DNA of 64,000 nucleotides from Sphingobium sp. (GTDB lineage: Bacteria > Pseudomonadota > Alphaproteobacteria > Sphingomonadales > Sphingomonadaceae), in NCBI GenBank assembly GCA_035196065.1, contig CP136575.1:124001-188000 (forward strand). The letters are read 5' to 3'. Shown piece after piece: positions 45,201-52,907 of this stretch. Made by a program: the position numbers and the translations under genes. The notes below the pieces were generated by a model. The model searched no databases. It was not told where the DNA came from and saw nothing but the letters and a program-made list of their open reading frames with translations. Position 1 is the stretch's first letter; each line of letters begins with the position of its first letter.

Positions 45201-46701
45201 GACGACGATCCAGCAGGGGACGGCTAGCAACCTTGTTGCCTACACTTACGACAATCTGGGCCGCCGCACCAATCTGGCACGGGGCGCCAGCGTGAGCAGT
45301 ACGCCAATCGGTTATGATCCGGTGGGGCGTCTGGCAAGCTATACGCAGAACCTGAACGGCACGGCGAACGACCTGACGGTGAGTGGCATCACCTATAACG
45401 CCGCAAGCCAGCTGACGGGGATCACGCGGACCAATGCGACCGATCTTTATGCCTGGACGGGGCATTACAACATCAACCGCGCTTATGGCACCAACGGTCT
45501 CAACCAGCTCACCAGTGCGGGTGCGACCGCGCTGGGCTATGATGGTCGGGGCAATCTGACCAGCTCTGGCAGCAGCGCTTATAGCTACACCTCGGAAAAC
45601 CGGCTTGCGACCGCGCCGGGTGGCGTGACGCTTTATTATGACCCCACAGGCCGCCTCTCCCGGCTGACGCAGGGGGCGAACACAACGAAGTTCGAACACC
45701 TGGGCCCAAGGCTGGTGATCGAGCGCAATGCGGCAGGGACGATCCTGCGGCGCTATGTCCATGGTCCGGGCGACGATGAGCCGGTGGTGTGGTATGAAGG
45801 CGCTGGCACTGCTGCTGCCAATCTGCGCTATCTGCACACCGACGAACGCGGTTCTGTGATCGCGGTCACCAACAGCAGCGGCACGAGCATCGCGACGATC
45901 AAATATGATGAATATGGCATCCCGCAAGCCAATGCCGCGCTGACCTCTGCGGCGGCGGGGCGGTTCCTCTACACCGGCCAGGCCTATATCCCCGAACTGG
46001 GGCTCTATTATTACAAGGCCCGCTTCTACTCCCCCACCCTCGGCCGGTTCATGCAGACTGATCCTATTGGTTACAAGGATGGGGTTAACTGGTATAACTA
46101 TGTCGATAGTGATCCGATTAATCAGCGGGATCCGACTGGCTTATGGACCTGTGCAAAAGGTTCCGAGGCGCAGTGTAAATTTTTCTCGGAAACACTCAAA
46201 AAAGCTAAAGTAACGGCCAAAAATATTAAGAACGCAGCGAAGAGAGCTAGGGTGCTACGAGCCCTTGCTGCGTATGGCACCGAAGGCGTTGCAAATAATG
46301 TCGTAGTGAAATCTGGGTCAGCACGACTTATGTCTGTTGACCTTGTAAAAGGTAAATCCTTGGTAACTGTAAACTCTGCTCTCGTAGGCGGTGCGACGAA
46401 TTGTGGCGGAAAATCATGCGAGTCTGCTGTGGCGCATGAAGGTGCTCATGTTTATGACCATAAAAGAGGTGCGGCCGCTGGAAGTGCGAGCACTCCGCAG
46501 CAAAGATATGATACCGAATACAGAGGCGCTCGTGCCGAACAGGCTATGGACCAAGTTCAAGGGCAATCCGCAGGAAATCGCCCACTCTGGAAGCCGGGCA
46601 TGTCCGAGAACGCTCAAGTTGAGGCCGCACGATACGATGCTTATAATAAAGTTGACCCCGAAGACAGAAGCAAAATTAACGCGGGAAGCCCTGATGACTA
46701 A
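42250..46701 (+). CDS. Secreted Rhs/YD-repeat polymorphic toxin 2, HExxH metallopeptidase-like tip
   Basis: I start this 1,483-residue protein at ATG 42250 (GGAGGG 6 bases upstream); a TTG two codons earlier is open. The signal peptide ends around QQVKAQQ. The N-terminal domain (SGGVDIRTGRYAYEKTDVSIGGGG) differs from Rhs1 and Rhs3. YD repeats and a full RHS core follow, ending QTDPIGYKDGVNWYNYVDSD and DPTGL at about residue 1294. The tip (about 185 residues) carries CESAVAHEGAHVYDHKRG, an HExxH zinc site at about residues 1396-1400, with conserved acidic residues downstream (YDTEYRGARAEQ). This suggests a peptidase. The next gene overlaps the stop by 8 bases and encodes a lipoprotein. Confidence 0.87.
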   Translation: MQRYLGIVFGAAIAFLSLAPQQVKAQQAAVLNAPSSEKIAVTSGGVDIRTGRYAYEKTDVSIGGGGATVSVERTMPTPVLGHVAPMGNFSHNWDIFLSIKSSLAEQYNAFDYLANVSFGGRSQTFEKLYLQDSSFRQKSQNDFTRLVETPAGGGNSTFTYTATDGTVAVFLPIFVPNSPGGYSNAQVSYVIEPDGTRYDFEYDSSGLRSVTSSRGYAALFEYAGGSQVTKTCLINLGTTAKPANNICPASPPQAATYGYSGSFMTSATGPDNQIDVFAYTNVQPGVSFQMAFTKPGQSTPWLTNNNIYDFTTDGLTYPIVTAQNFADGSSFSYFYDYTPQTDNGSGGFAGYQSVAGGAYINALNQTTEVRYDFPATPNSFKPPRVVIGANGEPSFPPVNLGDIVYQVTPGPARIVDALGRTTTQDYCDANAMANLPSNEFNRCLVRDLQFSIDPEGNKVQLKYGVNNNVTEIRRIAKAGSGLADTVETATYDTTACINYQLKICGKPLTVTDAKGIVTDYTWSATHGGMLTETRAAPSAGADRPQKRYTYTQLYAWYRNSAGTVIQSPYPVWLLTQISECKSGVAPACVGTANETRTTIAYQTGNATTPSNLLPISRTVASGDGSLSAVTTWTYDTLGNKLTEDGPLSGTADTTRWVYDTRRRVIGIIAPDPDGAGALLFRATRNTYDAAGRMTKVEQGTTTNNSATALSTFAPIQTVETAYDQLDRKIREWTYGTTGGTQTMTQMSYDLAGRLECTAVRMNPAIYTSLPASACTLGTVGASGEQDRITKLTYDAAGQLIKTTLAFGTADQADDQSNTYTNNGKLATVTDGENNTTTFEYDGHDRLLKTRYPVAALGALASSTTDYEQLTYDSNDNVTQRRLRDGQSVNFTYDALNRQTAKDVPNIVAGEYDTTATYDNFDRPLVVNDTASNSVGHLYDALGRMTRQSSPNGNIDLQYDIIGRLTRVTHPDAVFFTYVYNTSDLTTIQQGTASNLVAYTYDNLGRRTNLARGASVSSTPIGYDPVGRLASYTQNLNGTANDLTVSGITYNAASQLTGITRTNATDLYAWTGHYNINRAYGTNGLNQLTSAGATALGYDGRGNLTSSGSSAYSYTSENRLATAPGGVTLYYDPTGRLSRLTQGANTTKFEHLGPRLVIERNAAGTILRRYVHGPGDDEPVVWYEGAGTAAANLRYLHTDERGSVIAVTNSSGTSIATIKYDEYGIPQANAALTSAAAGRFLYTGQAYIPELGLYYYKARFYSPTLGRFMQTDPIGYKDGVNWYNYVDSDPINQRDPTGLWTCAKGSEAQCKFFSETLKKAKVTAKNIKNAAKRARVLRALAAYGTEGVANNVVVKSGSARLMSVDLVKGKSLVTVNSALVGGATNCGGKSCESAVAHEGAHVYDHKRGAAAGSASTPQQRYDTEYRGARAEQAMDQVQGQSAGNRPLWKPGMSENAQVEAARYDAYNKVDPEDRSKINAGSPDD
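45191..45617 (+). repeat. Rhs core repeat, donor copy inside Rhs2
   Basis: About 427 bases here recur at 47159-47585 (offset 1968) with one mismatch noticed by eye; weaker similarity continues through the rest of the core. Recombination between them would replace the HExxH tip and immunity 2 by the orphan tip and its immunity gene. Confidence 0.9.
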
Positions 46702-47083
46702 AAGCTTTATTGCCTTAATTATTTCATTTGCAGCGGTTGGCTGCCATGAAAGAGACATCTCATCAATATGCAAATACCAAGGCAAAAAAGCAAATTTCAC
46801 TGCTGCAGCTTATTTATATCAGATTGGGCCCGACTACTTAGCTGCTTTCGATCCGAAATGCCCTGATTTTCAGTTAGAGGTTACGGATGTTAGCTCGAAA
46901 AGCCTTCAAGAGTTGAATATGATTGAGGCGCAAGGGTATTCTGGGAACTCTAAGAGATTTAATGTAAAAGTCACTTATGAAGATGCGAACGGAAAGATCA
47001 TTCAAAAAGTACAGCTTAAGGAAGAGGTTAGAGGGCTAATCGGTGTAAAGTTTGTTGGTGAGGAGCCGCCCCCATTGCGCTGA
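46694..47083 (+). CDS. Putative immunity lipoprotein for Rhs2
   Basis: This 129-residue protein starts MTKSFIALIISFAAVGCHERD, with a lipobox ending VGC, so it is probably lipidated and periplasmic. The mature part has a paired Cys pattern (SICKYQGK, DPKCPDFQLEV) and a beta-rich C-terminal stretch (FNVKVTYEDANGKIIQKVQL). It overlaps the Rhs2 stop codon by 8 bases, a translational coupling typical of toxin/immunity pairs. No family is recognised. By location it should neutralise the HExxH tip in the periplasm. Confidence 0.68.
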   Translation: MTKSFIALIISFAAVGCHERDISSICKYQGKKANFTAAAYLYQIGPDYLAAFDPKCPDFQLEVTDVSSKSLQELNMIEAQGYSGNSKRFNVKVTYEDANGKIIQKVQLKEEVRGLIGVKFVGEEPPPLR

Positions 47084-47158
47084 TCGCTTTTCGAATTACG
47101 GCGTGTTGCAACGCCACCTTCCACCCGCTCCCTATAGCTCTTTGACACCATGAATATC

Positions 47159-47585
47159 CCAGCGACCTGACGACGATCCAGCAGGGGACGGCTAGCAACC
47201 TTGTTGCCTACACTTACGACAATCTGGGCCGCCGCACCAATCTGGCACGGGGCGCCAGCGTGAGCAGTACGCCAATCGGTTATGATCCGGTGGGGCGTCT
47301 GGCAAGCTATACGCAGAACCTGAACGGCACGGCGAACGACCTGACGGTGAGTGGCATCACCTATAACGCCGCAAGCCAGCTGACGGGGATCACGCGGACC
47401 AATGCGACCGATCTTTATGCCTGGACGGGGCATTACAACATCAACCGCGCTTATGGCACCAACGGTCTCAACCAGCTCACCAGTGCGGGTGCGACCGCGC
47501 TGGGCTACGATGGTCGGGGCAATCTGACCAGCTCTGGCAGCAGCGCTTATAGCTACACCTCGGAAAACCGGCTTGCGACCGCGCC
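47159..47585 (+). repeat. Rhs core repeat, copy in the orphan cassette
   Basis: Partner of 45191-45617. The left edge (CCAGCGACCTG) is the breakpoint where unrelated sequence joins the core, showing how the orphan cassette was cut from, or copied into, a full Rhs gene. Confidence 0.9.
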
Positions 47586-48624
47586 AGGCGGGGTGTCGCT
47601 TTATTATGATCCCACAGGCCGCCTCTCCCGGCTGACGCAGGGGGCGAACACCACGAAGTTCGAACATCTGGGCCCAAGGCTGGTGATCGAGCGCAATTCG
47701 GCAGGGACGATCCTGCGGCGCTATGTCCATGGCCCGGGCGATGATGAGCCTGTGGCATGGTATGAGGGATCGGGCACCGCCGCCGCTGCGCTGCGTTACC
47801 TGCATACCGATGAGCGCGGCAGCGTGATCGCGGTGACCAACTCGACCGGTGCGAGCATCGCAACCAACAGATATGACGAATATGGCATCCCGCAATCGAG
47901 CGTGGGCACACTCGCGCCCGGCACCAGCGGACGGTTTATGTATACCGGTCAGGCATGGATCCCGGAGGTGGGGCTCTATTATTACAAAGCGCGGTTCTAC
48001 TCCCCCACGCTAGGACGGTTCATGCAGACCGATCCCATCGGTTACAAGGATGGCATTAACTGGTATGCTTATGTGGATAATGATCCGGTCAACAAGACTG
48101 ATCCGGATGGACAAGAGGCGGCAAATTATTCGCTCACCGGTAAAGGGCCTGAGCTAGACTATGAAGGTGGTGAGAGCGCTATAAAAGCCGTTGGAGATTT
48201 TTTTGTTGGTGACCTTGTCGCGGCTGTGCAGAATCCCACAGCAGCAAACTTAGCCGTCGCAGGCATGTCTTTGATCCCTGCGGGGAAAGGTTTCACAATT
48301 GCTAATGGTATCTTCAAGGGAGTAAAGCTTTCAGAAGCGAAAAGGCTAGTGGGGCTTTGGGACAAAGGCAGCTTTCCAAGCTTGAGAGCGAGCTTCCAGC
48401 ATCATTTCGGCAAGCATGGCGCGGGAATGAACTTTGCGAAATATCTTCGAAAGGCGGAGAATTTCAACAAAAACGGCACTCGGAAGTACGCCGACTACGA
48501 TGGGAGTGGGTCAACAAAATGGATTCGAAGCAATGGCGAGACCTTGTACGAAAACAAAGATGGGAAAATAGTGAGTTATATTCCTGTAAAAGAACCTCCA
48601 ACAGGTAGCAGGATTTCAAGATGA
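47163..48624 (+). pseudogene. Orphan Rhs core plus tip (silent cassette)
   Basis: The reading frame enters abruptly in the Rhs core at SDLTTIQQGTAS without a signal peptide or shell; the first usable start is a GTG at 47260. It then has the complete core (RRYVHGPGDDEPVAWYEG to QTDPIGYKDGINWYAYVDND) and DPDGQ, followed by a tip of about 170 residues. The tip has a hydrophobic pre-toxin stretch (FFVGDLVAAVQNPTAANLAVAGMSLIPAGKGF) and then SFQHHFGKHGAGMNF, YLRKAEN and GETLYENKDGKIVSYIPVKE. Such His/Arg/Lys-rich ends occur in nuclease toxins (BECR-type RNases), a tentative call. It cannot be exported as it stands; it is a donor cassette. Confidence 0.8.
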
Positions 48625-48947
48625 TGGATGTGAATTCCAAATTACAAGAAATTGAAAATCTTTTGAATAAAATTCAAATAAACTATACTAACTCCATGAG
48701 TGAAAGTGAAGAAATTTTATTTCATCTAGCAACAATTAGGATTGAAATAGATCTTCCTGGAATTATATATAGATTTGTGAGAAATTTTGATAAAAAAGAT
48801 TTGCTCATAGATTTAAAAAAATGCAAAAATCATCTTGATAATTCTTTGAAAGAGGACAAATTAAGAAGCAAAAATAAAGAAATAATTAGACTATATAAAG
48901 ATATAGATTTATTAATTCAATATATGATATTGAAATCAATTCCGTAA
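48621..48947 (+). CDS. Putative cytoplasmic immunity protein for the orphan Rhs tip
   Basis: This 108-residue, very AT-rich gene starts on the ATG overlapping the orphan stop (48621 or 48624). The product is all-helical looking and charged (LQEIENLLNKIQINYTNSMS, then KKDLLIDLKKCKNHLDNS) and has no signal peptide or lipobox, unlike the other three immunity candidates. A cytoplasmic immunity protein fits a cytosolic nuclease-like tip. No family is recognised. Confidence 0.62.
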   Translation: MMDVNSKLQEIENLLNKIQINYTNSMSESEEILFHLATIRIEIDLPGIIYRFVRNFDKKDLLIDLKKCKNHLDNSLKEDKLRSKNKEIIRLYKDIDLLIQYMILKSIP

Positions 48948-49098
48948 ATATCAACATTATTTTATTTTCATATAAACAAATCCCCAAATGCAAGACGATT
49001 TGAGCAATATTAATCTCTTGGATTTTCAATGGCCGGGAGGAAATCTTGCGCGGAATTTTCAGCGAACTTCGCGAAGCCATGGGGAAAAGTAACAATGA

Positions 49099-49820
49099 CA
49101 TCACCCGGGATATGGTCAGCGCGGCGGAACTAGTAATGATAATTGGCAGTATCTAACAGCAGAACCCGGCAGGCTCTCCGGATTGTCACACCACAGTCTG
49201 ACAGCATCCAATCGATCTGCTCGCGCTTCCGATCCGGCCTCAGAGCTTTCGGCGGATGCCAACCTGCGCGGTCGATCGGAGAACCCCAACCTCGAAAAGC
49301 TCGATCGGATTGCCGAAGTGCTGAAGGTTGGACGGGACTGGCTGCGCGATGGCGTGGGCGATGTCGAAGGGGTGAACCCGCCCTCACCAACCCTGACGAC
49401 GTCTACGTTGCCGTCCCCTATGCAACGGCGAAGCCGGCAATGGGCGGCGGGGCGACCGTCGAGATCGAGCCTGACCACGGCAAGCCCTATCACTTCCAGA
49501 AGAGCTGGATCACGCACGGCCTTCGGGCTGATCCCGCCAAGCTGCGGATTATGCACGTCGTAGGCGACAGCATGGAGCCGACGCTGCGGGATGGTGACAT
49601 CGTCCTGGTCGACATGGGCCGCGCAGTCCCAACCCCTCCGGGCGTATTCGTGCTGCATGACGGGATTGGTCTCGTCGCCAAGCGGCTAGAGCACATCCCC
49701 AACAGCGATCCGCCGGTCATGCACGTCATCTCCGACAACAAGACTTACTCGGCCTACCAGCGCACCGCCGACGAGGTGAACATCATTGGAAGGGTTCGAT
49801 GGTTCGCTCGGGAGATTTGA
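49099..49820 (+). pseudogene. S24 (LexA/CI-like) repressor, frameshifted
   Basis: In one frame (about 49099-49380) the DNA encodes a degraded helix-turn-helix part ending GRSENPNLEKLDRIAEVLKVGRDWLRDG. In another (about 49373-49820) it encodes the linker and S24 peptidase domain, NPDDVYVAVPYATAKPAMGG, then IMHVVGDSMEPTLRDGDIVL (nucleophile Ser) and GIGLVAKRLEH (catalytic Lys), ending WFAREI. The frame change lies around 49370-49385. An intact relative would be a phage/ICE repressor cleaved during the SOS response. Its loss may leave element genes without that control. A strong ribosome-binding site with a TTG start at 49046 begins a 36-codon reading that may be another remnant. Confidence 0.8.
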
Positions 49821-50150
49821 TGGTGGAGGGTTGAAGGGTTGAAGCCTCGTAACTGCAGTAGCGGTGGTGAGCTACATTCGCGACAATCCGACTGAAACTC
49901 TTCAGCATTGTACCCGCCATGTCGGTAGACCGGGTTCGCCTGCCCCTAATGGCGGATGGAGACCAACCGCTCGTTATACCGATGGCTTCAGGTTCAAATG
50001 GGAGCCCCACGAGAACGGAGCGGGTAGCGGAGAGGTTGATTGACGGCCCGACACGATGGGTTCATACGCATAAAATCGGTGGACAAATTATTTTATATTC
50101 ACTTTAAGCGGTTATTGCGCGAATTTTGCAGATTAAATGAGGGGCAGGCT
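49821..50150. other. Unassigned stretch between repressor relic and defence pair
   Basis: About 330 bases without a gene I can support. It is of mixed composition and presumably contains the promoter of the ATPase/RloB pair; AT-rich bases (50080-50110) just upstream of the ATPase start are the likeliest promoter place. Confidence 0.5.
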
Positions 50151-51407
50151 ATGCTTGTGGAGTTCAGGGTCAAAAATTTCCGATCCCTGCGGGACGAGGC
50201 CGTCCTCAACCTTGTCGCATCCCGGGATAAGGCTAACGAAACAAGCAACGTCAAGGCAACGGGGAATAAGTCCCTGCCTCGCCTCCTTCGTACTGCTGCA
50301 ATCTACGGGGCTAATGCTGGCGGCAAATCCAACCTCGTCCGCGCAATCCAGTTGCTGCGCGGCATCGTGAATGACTCAGCAATATTGCAGGCAGGCCAGA
50401 CGTTCAACGTTCAGCCGTTCCGCCTCGATCCTGTGACGTCTGAACAACCAATCGAATACGAAATCACGTTCTTGCTGGATAATGTTCGGTATCAGTTCGG
50501 TTTCACGCTCACGCCAACCAGAATTCTGAGCGAATGGCTTATCGCCTACAAATCGACACAACCCGCCACGTGGTATGAGCGTAACTTTGACGAGAGCACT
50601 CAGAAATACCAATACAAGTTCAGCGCTCAACTTCTTGGCGCCAAAGCGGTATGGAGCGAGGCCACGCGCGAGAACTCGCTCTTCCTGTCGACAGCCGTTC
50701 AACTAAACAGCGAGCAGCTGCTTCCTATATTCAGCTTTATAACTAAAGACTTGGTTATATTTGAGAATGGAAGTGGACCCATTCCTGAATATACCATTTC
50801 ACACATTGCACGACACAAGGCTGATGGCGTACGTGAACTTTTGTCTGCTGCAGATATTAGCATTGCGGACATCCAGCTAAAGACGCAACAAGGCTTTATG
50901 GGCGGCATGAAGCTCGATCTCGCGACAGGTCAATTTGAGCCCGTTTCCTCGGAACAGAGAGAGATTACAGTCCCGACATTCGAGCATCGAACAGGCGCTG
51001 GTTCGGCAGTATTCGACTTCCATGATGAATCTGAAGGCACGCAGAAACTCTTTGCTCTTGCCGGCCCGATTTTTGAAATTCTCGAGCGCGGTCAGGTGCT
51101 GATTGTTGATGAACTCGACCGAAGCTTGCACGCATTGCTAGTGCGGCAACTGATCGGTATGTTTCAAAACCCAGGCCTAAATCAAAAAGGCGCGCAGTTG
51201 ATTTTCACGACGCACGACACGTCATTGTTGGACGGAGACCTGTTGCGCCGAGATCAAATCTGGTTCGCTGAAAAGGACCGGGATCAAGCGTCGCATTTGT
51301 ATCCGCTGTCAGACTTCTCGCCGCGCAAGGGCGAGGCACTTGAGCGCGGTTATCTTACGGGACGATATGGTGGAGTGCCCATCCTTCGAGCTTCGAGGTT
51401 CCAGTAA
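50151..51407 (+). CDS. AAA15-family ATPase, AbiLi/RloA-like defence protein
   Basis: This 418-residue protein starts MLVEFRVKNFRSLRDEAVLNL, the typical OLD/SMC-like beginning of AAA15 ATPases; GGGGCAGG precedes the ATG. Walker A is YGANAGGKSNLVRAI, an ABC-like signature region lies near DESEGTQKLFALAGP, Walker B is QVLIVDELDRSLHALL and the switch His is in IFTTHDTSLLDGDLL. It overlaps the RloB gene by one base. This ATPase+RloB pair is the composition of AbiL-type abortive infection systems, where the ATPase senses infection and the partner acts as effector. Phage specificity cannot be seen. Confidence 0.85.
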   Translation: MLVEFRVKNFRSLRDEAVLNLVASRDKANETSNVKATGNKSLPRLLRTAAIYGANAGGKSNLVRAIQLLRGIVNDSAILQAGQTFNVQPFRLDPVTSEQPIEYEITFLLDNVRYQFGFTLTPTRILSEWLIAYKSTQPATWYERNFDESTQKYQYKFSAQLLGAKAVWSEATRENSLFLSTAVQLNSEQLLPIFSFITKDLVIFENGSGPIPEYTISHIARHKADGVRELLSAADISIADIQLKTQQGFMGGMKLDLATGQFEPVSSEQREITVPTFEHRTGAGSAVFDFHDESEGTQKLFALAGPIFEILERGQVLIVDELDRSLHALLVRQLIGMFQNPGLNQKGAQLIFTTHDTSLLDGDLLRRDQIWFAEKDRDQASHLYPLSDFSPRKGEALERGYLTGRYGGVPILRASRFQ

Positions 51408-52054
51408 TGGTAAGGCACTCTCGCGCACGGAGCGGTCGCGACCTAAAACGCAAAACCCCGAACCGTCCTCCCTATGATCGGATACTGATCGTCTGCGAAG
51501 GAGCCAAGACCGAAGTAAACTACTTCGAGGAGATCCGGCAAGAAGCTCGGCTGCCGATGATGAACGTACGGGTCATTCACAGTCCACTTGGCACAGAGCC
51601 ACAGCAGATTGTGCAAGGTGCTGAAGAAGAGTTCTCTAAGTCGCATGGCTTTGAAAAAATCTATGTCGTGTTCGACCGTGACGAGCATCGCACCTATGCC
51701 AATGCCATTGCTATGGCGGAATCGCGAAACGGCAAACTGAAGAATGCTGAGAAGCAGAGCGTTTCTTTTGAGGCGATTGTTAGTGTTCCTTGTTTCGAGC
51801 TTTGGTTGCTCCTTCACTTTGCGAACATCATGGCACCAATGCACCAGAGTGATGCATTGACCCAGTTGAAAAAGCACCTCGCCGGATACGAAAAGGGCAA
51901 CGACGGTGTTTACGCCGATACGCAAGCGAACCTCGCGGTTGCGACGCAGCGTGCGACTGCTCTCAAGCAGCAGTTTAGTCGCCTGCCCGGGACGGACGCC
52001 TATACCGACGTTCACGAGCTTGTGGACGTCCTGCGAAACCTGAGAAGCAGATAA
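51407..52054 (+). CDS. RloB-domain protein, AbiLii-like effector
   Basis: This 215-residue protein begins with a basic tail, then PPYDRILIVCEGAKTEVNYFEEI, the Toprim-like first strand of RloB (acidic Glu after VCEG). It continues FEKIYVVFDRDEHRTYANAI (D-x-D motif) and FEAIVSVPCFELWLLLHF, which is the RloB signature. The fold resembles Toprim nucleases. It is translationally coupled to the ATPase and forms a two-gene defence unit inserted between Rhs modules of the element. Confidence 0.87.
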   Translation: MVRHSRARSGRDLKRKTPNRPPYDRILIVCEGAKTEVNYFEEIRQEARLPMMNVRVIHSPLGTEPQQIVQGAEEEFSKSHGFEKIYVVFDRDEHRTYANAIAMAESRNGKLKNAEKQSVSFEAIVSVPCFELWLLLHFANIMAPMHQSDALTQLKKHLAGYEKGNDGVYADTQANLAVATQRATALKQQFSRLPGTDAYTDVHELVDVLRNLRSR

Positions 52055-52188
52055 TCGGCCACTCGATCGAACATATTATCGATAGTAGGGTGATCAGTCG
52101 CGGCAACAGCCTGCATTGCGTCAAATTTCCTCTGAACCTTAATCGGCATCTCCAACGAAGCATGTCGCGGGATGAATTGACGAATCAT
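52012..52188 (-). CDS. Possible 58-residue ORF divergent from the SOS box
   Basis: The minus strand reads MIRQFIPRHASLEMPIKVQR and runs to a stop antisense to the rloB 3' end. It begins only 10 bases from the SOS box. No family is recognised and there is no clear ribosome-binding site. It may be a fragment or chance ORF; it is listed because its start lies on the SOS box. Confidence 0.25.
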   Translation of the reverse strand: MIRQFIPRHASLEMPIKVQRKFDAMQAVAATDHPTIDNMFDRVADYLLLRFRRTSTSS

Positions 52189-52197
52189 AGCAACAAT

Positions 52198-52212
52198 GTT
52201 CTATATATGTTC
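52198..52212 (+). promoter_or_regulatory. Alphaproteobacterial SOS (LexA) box
   Basis: GTTC-TATATAT-GTTC is an exact GTTC-N7-GTTC match, the known LexA target of Alphaproteobacteria. It lies 24 bases before the umuD-like start. It may also reach the small divergent ORF. LexA binding is inferred from the consensus. Confidence 0.85.
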
Positions 52213-52235
52213 TAGCCCTCCTGGGGCGTTGAACA

Positions 52236-52544
52236 GTGCTGCGCCTCGTCGATCACCCCACCCCTCTCGAGCTACCGCTGCTCGGCGCACCGGTCGAGGC
52301 CGTCTTCCCCAGCCTGGCCGATGATCACATCGAGGGGAAGCTCGATCTCAACCAGCATCTGGTGCGACGGCCAGACCAACCAACGCACTCAAGCTGGCAT
52401 GCTAACGATAATTCCCGTCCAATTGCTCAGCTCGATTTTCAAATCGCGGTGCTTGCAGCCTATAAATCTGAGATGCATTTTTCACATAAATTGATTTATG
52501 CTTCTGAAAAACTTATTAATATTAGGCCAAATAACATCGATTAA
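52236..52544 (+). pseudogene. umuD: Truncated umuD-like gene under SOS control
   Basis: From GTG 52236 the protein starts MLRLVDHPTPLELPLLGAPV, then FPSLADDHIEGKLDLNQHLVRRP, the N-terminus of UmuD/S24 proteins including the region before the cleavage site. After about residue 46 the likeness stops, and the peptidase domain (GDSM, Lys) is missing; the frame runs on into the repeat upstream of the next 77-residue gene. An intact UmuD would activate polymerase V in SOS mutagenesis. The SOS box just upstream confirms the origin. It is a relic cut off by insertion of the Rhs3 unit. Confidence 0.78.
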
Positions 52545-52854
52545 ATGATTTTTTATTTGAATGTTGACGGTTGATTGCGATTGAGATTGTTTCTTTCCCC
52601 GGGTGGTAGGGGAATTTCGCTATGATACTTTCAACCTTGGGAAGGCTTGCACTCACATTCGGCATGGTTGCCAGTGCGACCGCTGCTGATGCGGCCGAGA
52701 CAATCACTTATAAATATGACGCCAAGGGACGCCTGGTTGAGGTCAAACGAACAGGCACGGTCAACAACAACGTCACCACAACATACAGCCATGACAAGGC
52801 TGACAATCGCAAGAATGTAACGACCACCGGATCGCCCAACGCACCGCCGCCCTG
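52465..52854 (+). repeat. Diverged copy C of the leader/77-residue-gene repeat
   Basis: This block matches the right two-thirds of the 612-bp repeat (from about 35590 on: AT-rich leader and 77-residue gene) but has several base changes and lacks the integrase part. It is therefore older than the A/B duplication. Confidence 0.85.
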
Positions 52855-52855
52855 A
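52622..52855 (+). CDS. 77-residue secreted single-YD-repeat protein (copy 3)
   Basis: It has the same layout as copies 1 and 2, with a few substitutions (MILSTLGRL; ATAADAAE; GRLVEVKRTG; RKNVTTTG). Most codons and the signal peptide are kept, which speaks for selection on the protein. It lies 52 bases ahead of Rhs3. Confidence 0.75.
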   Translation: MILSTLGRLALTFGMVASATAADAAETITYKYDAKGRLVEVKRTGTVNNNVTTTYSHDKADNRKNVTTTGSPNAPPP

Positions 52856-52907
52856 TCGGTTCTGATCAAAACTTAATTCAATATCTCAAAAGTGACGGAG
52901 AATAACG

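Noticed and set aside
44128-45927. A long open frame (about 600 codons) on the minus strand within Rhs2, with similar ones antisense to Rhs1, Rhs3 and the orphans
   Set aside because: It mirrors the GC-rich YD-repeat codons of the plus-strand Rhs genes, recurs in every Rhs copy, and resembles no protein family; it is a coding shadow.
49919-50107. A 62-codon plus-strand frame ahead of the AAA ATPase
   Set aside because: No family likeness and no ribosome-binding site; it is probably chance coding in a 330-base spacer.
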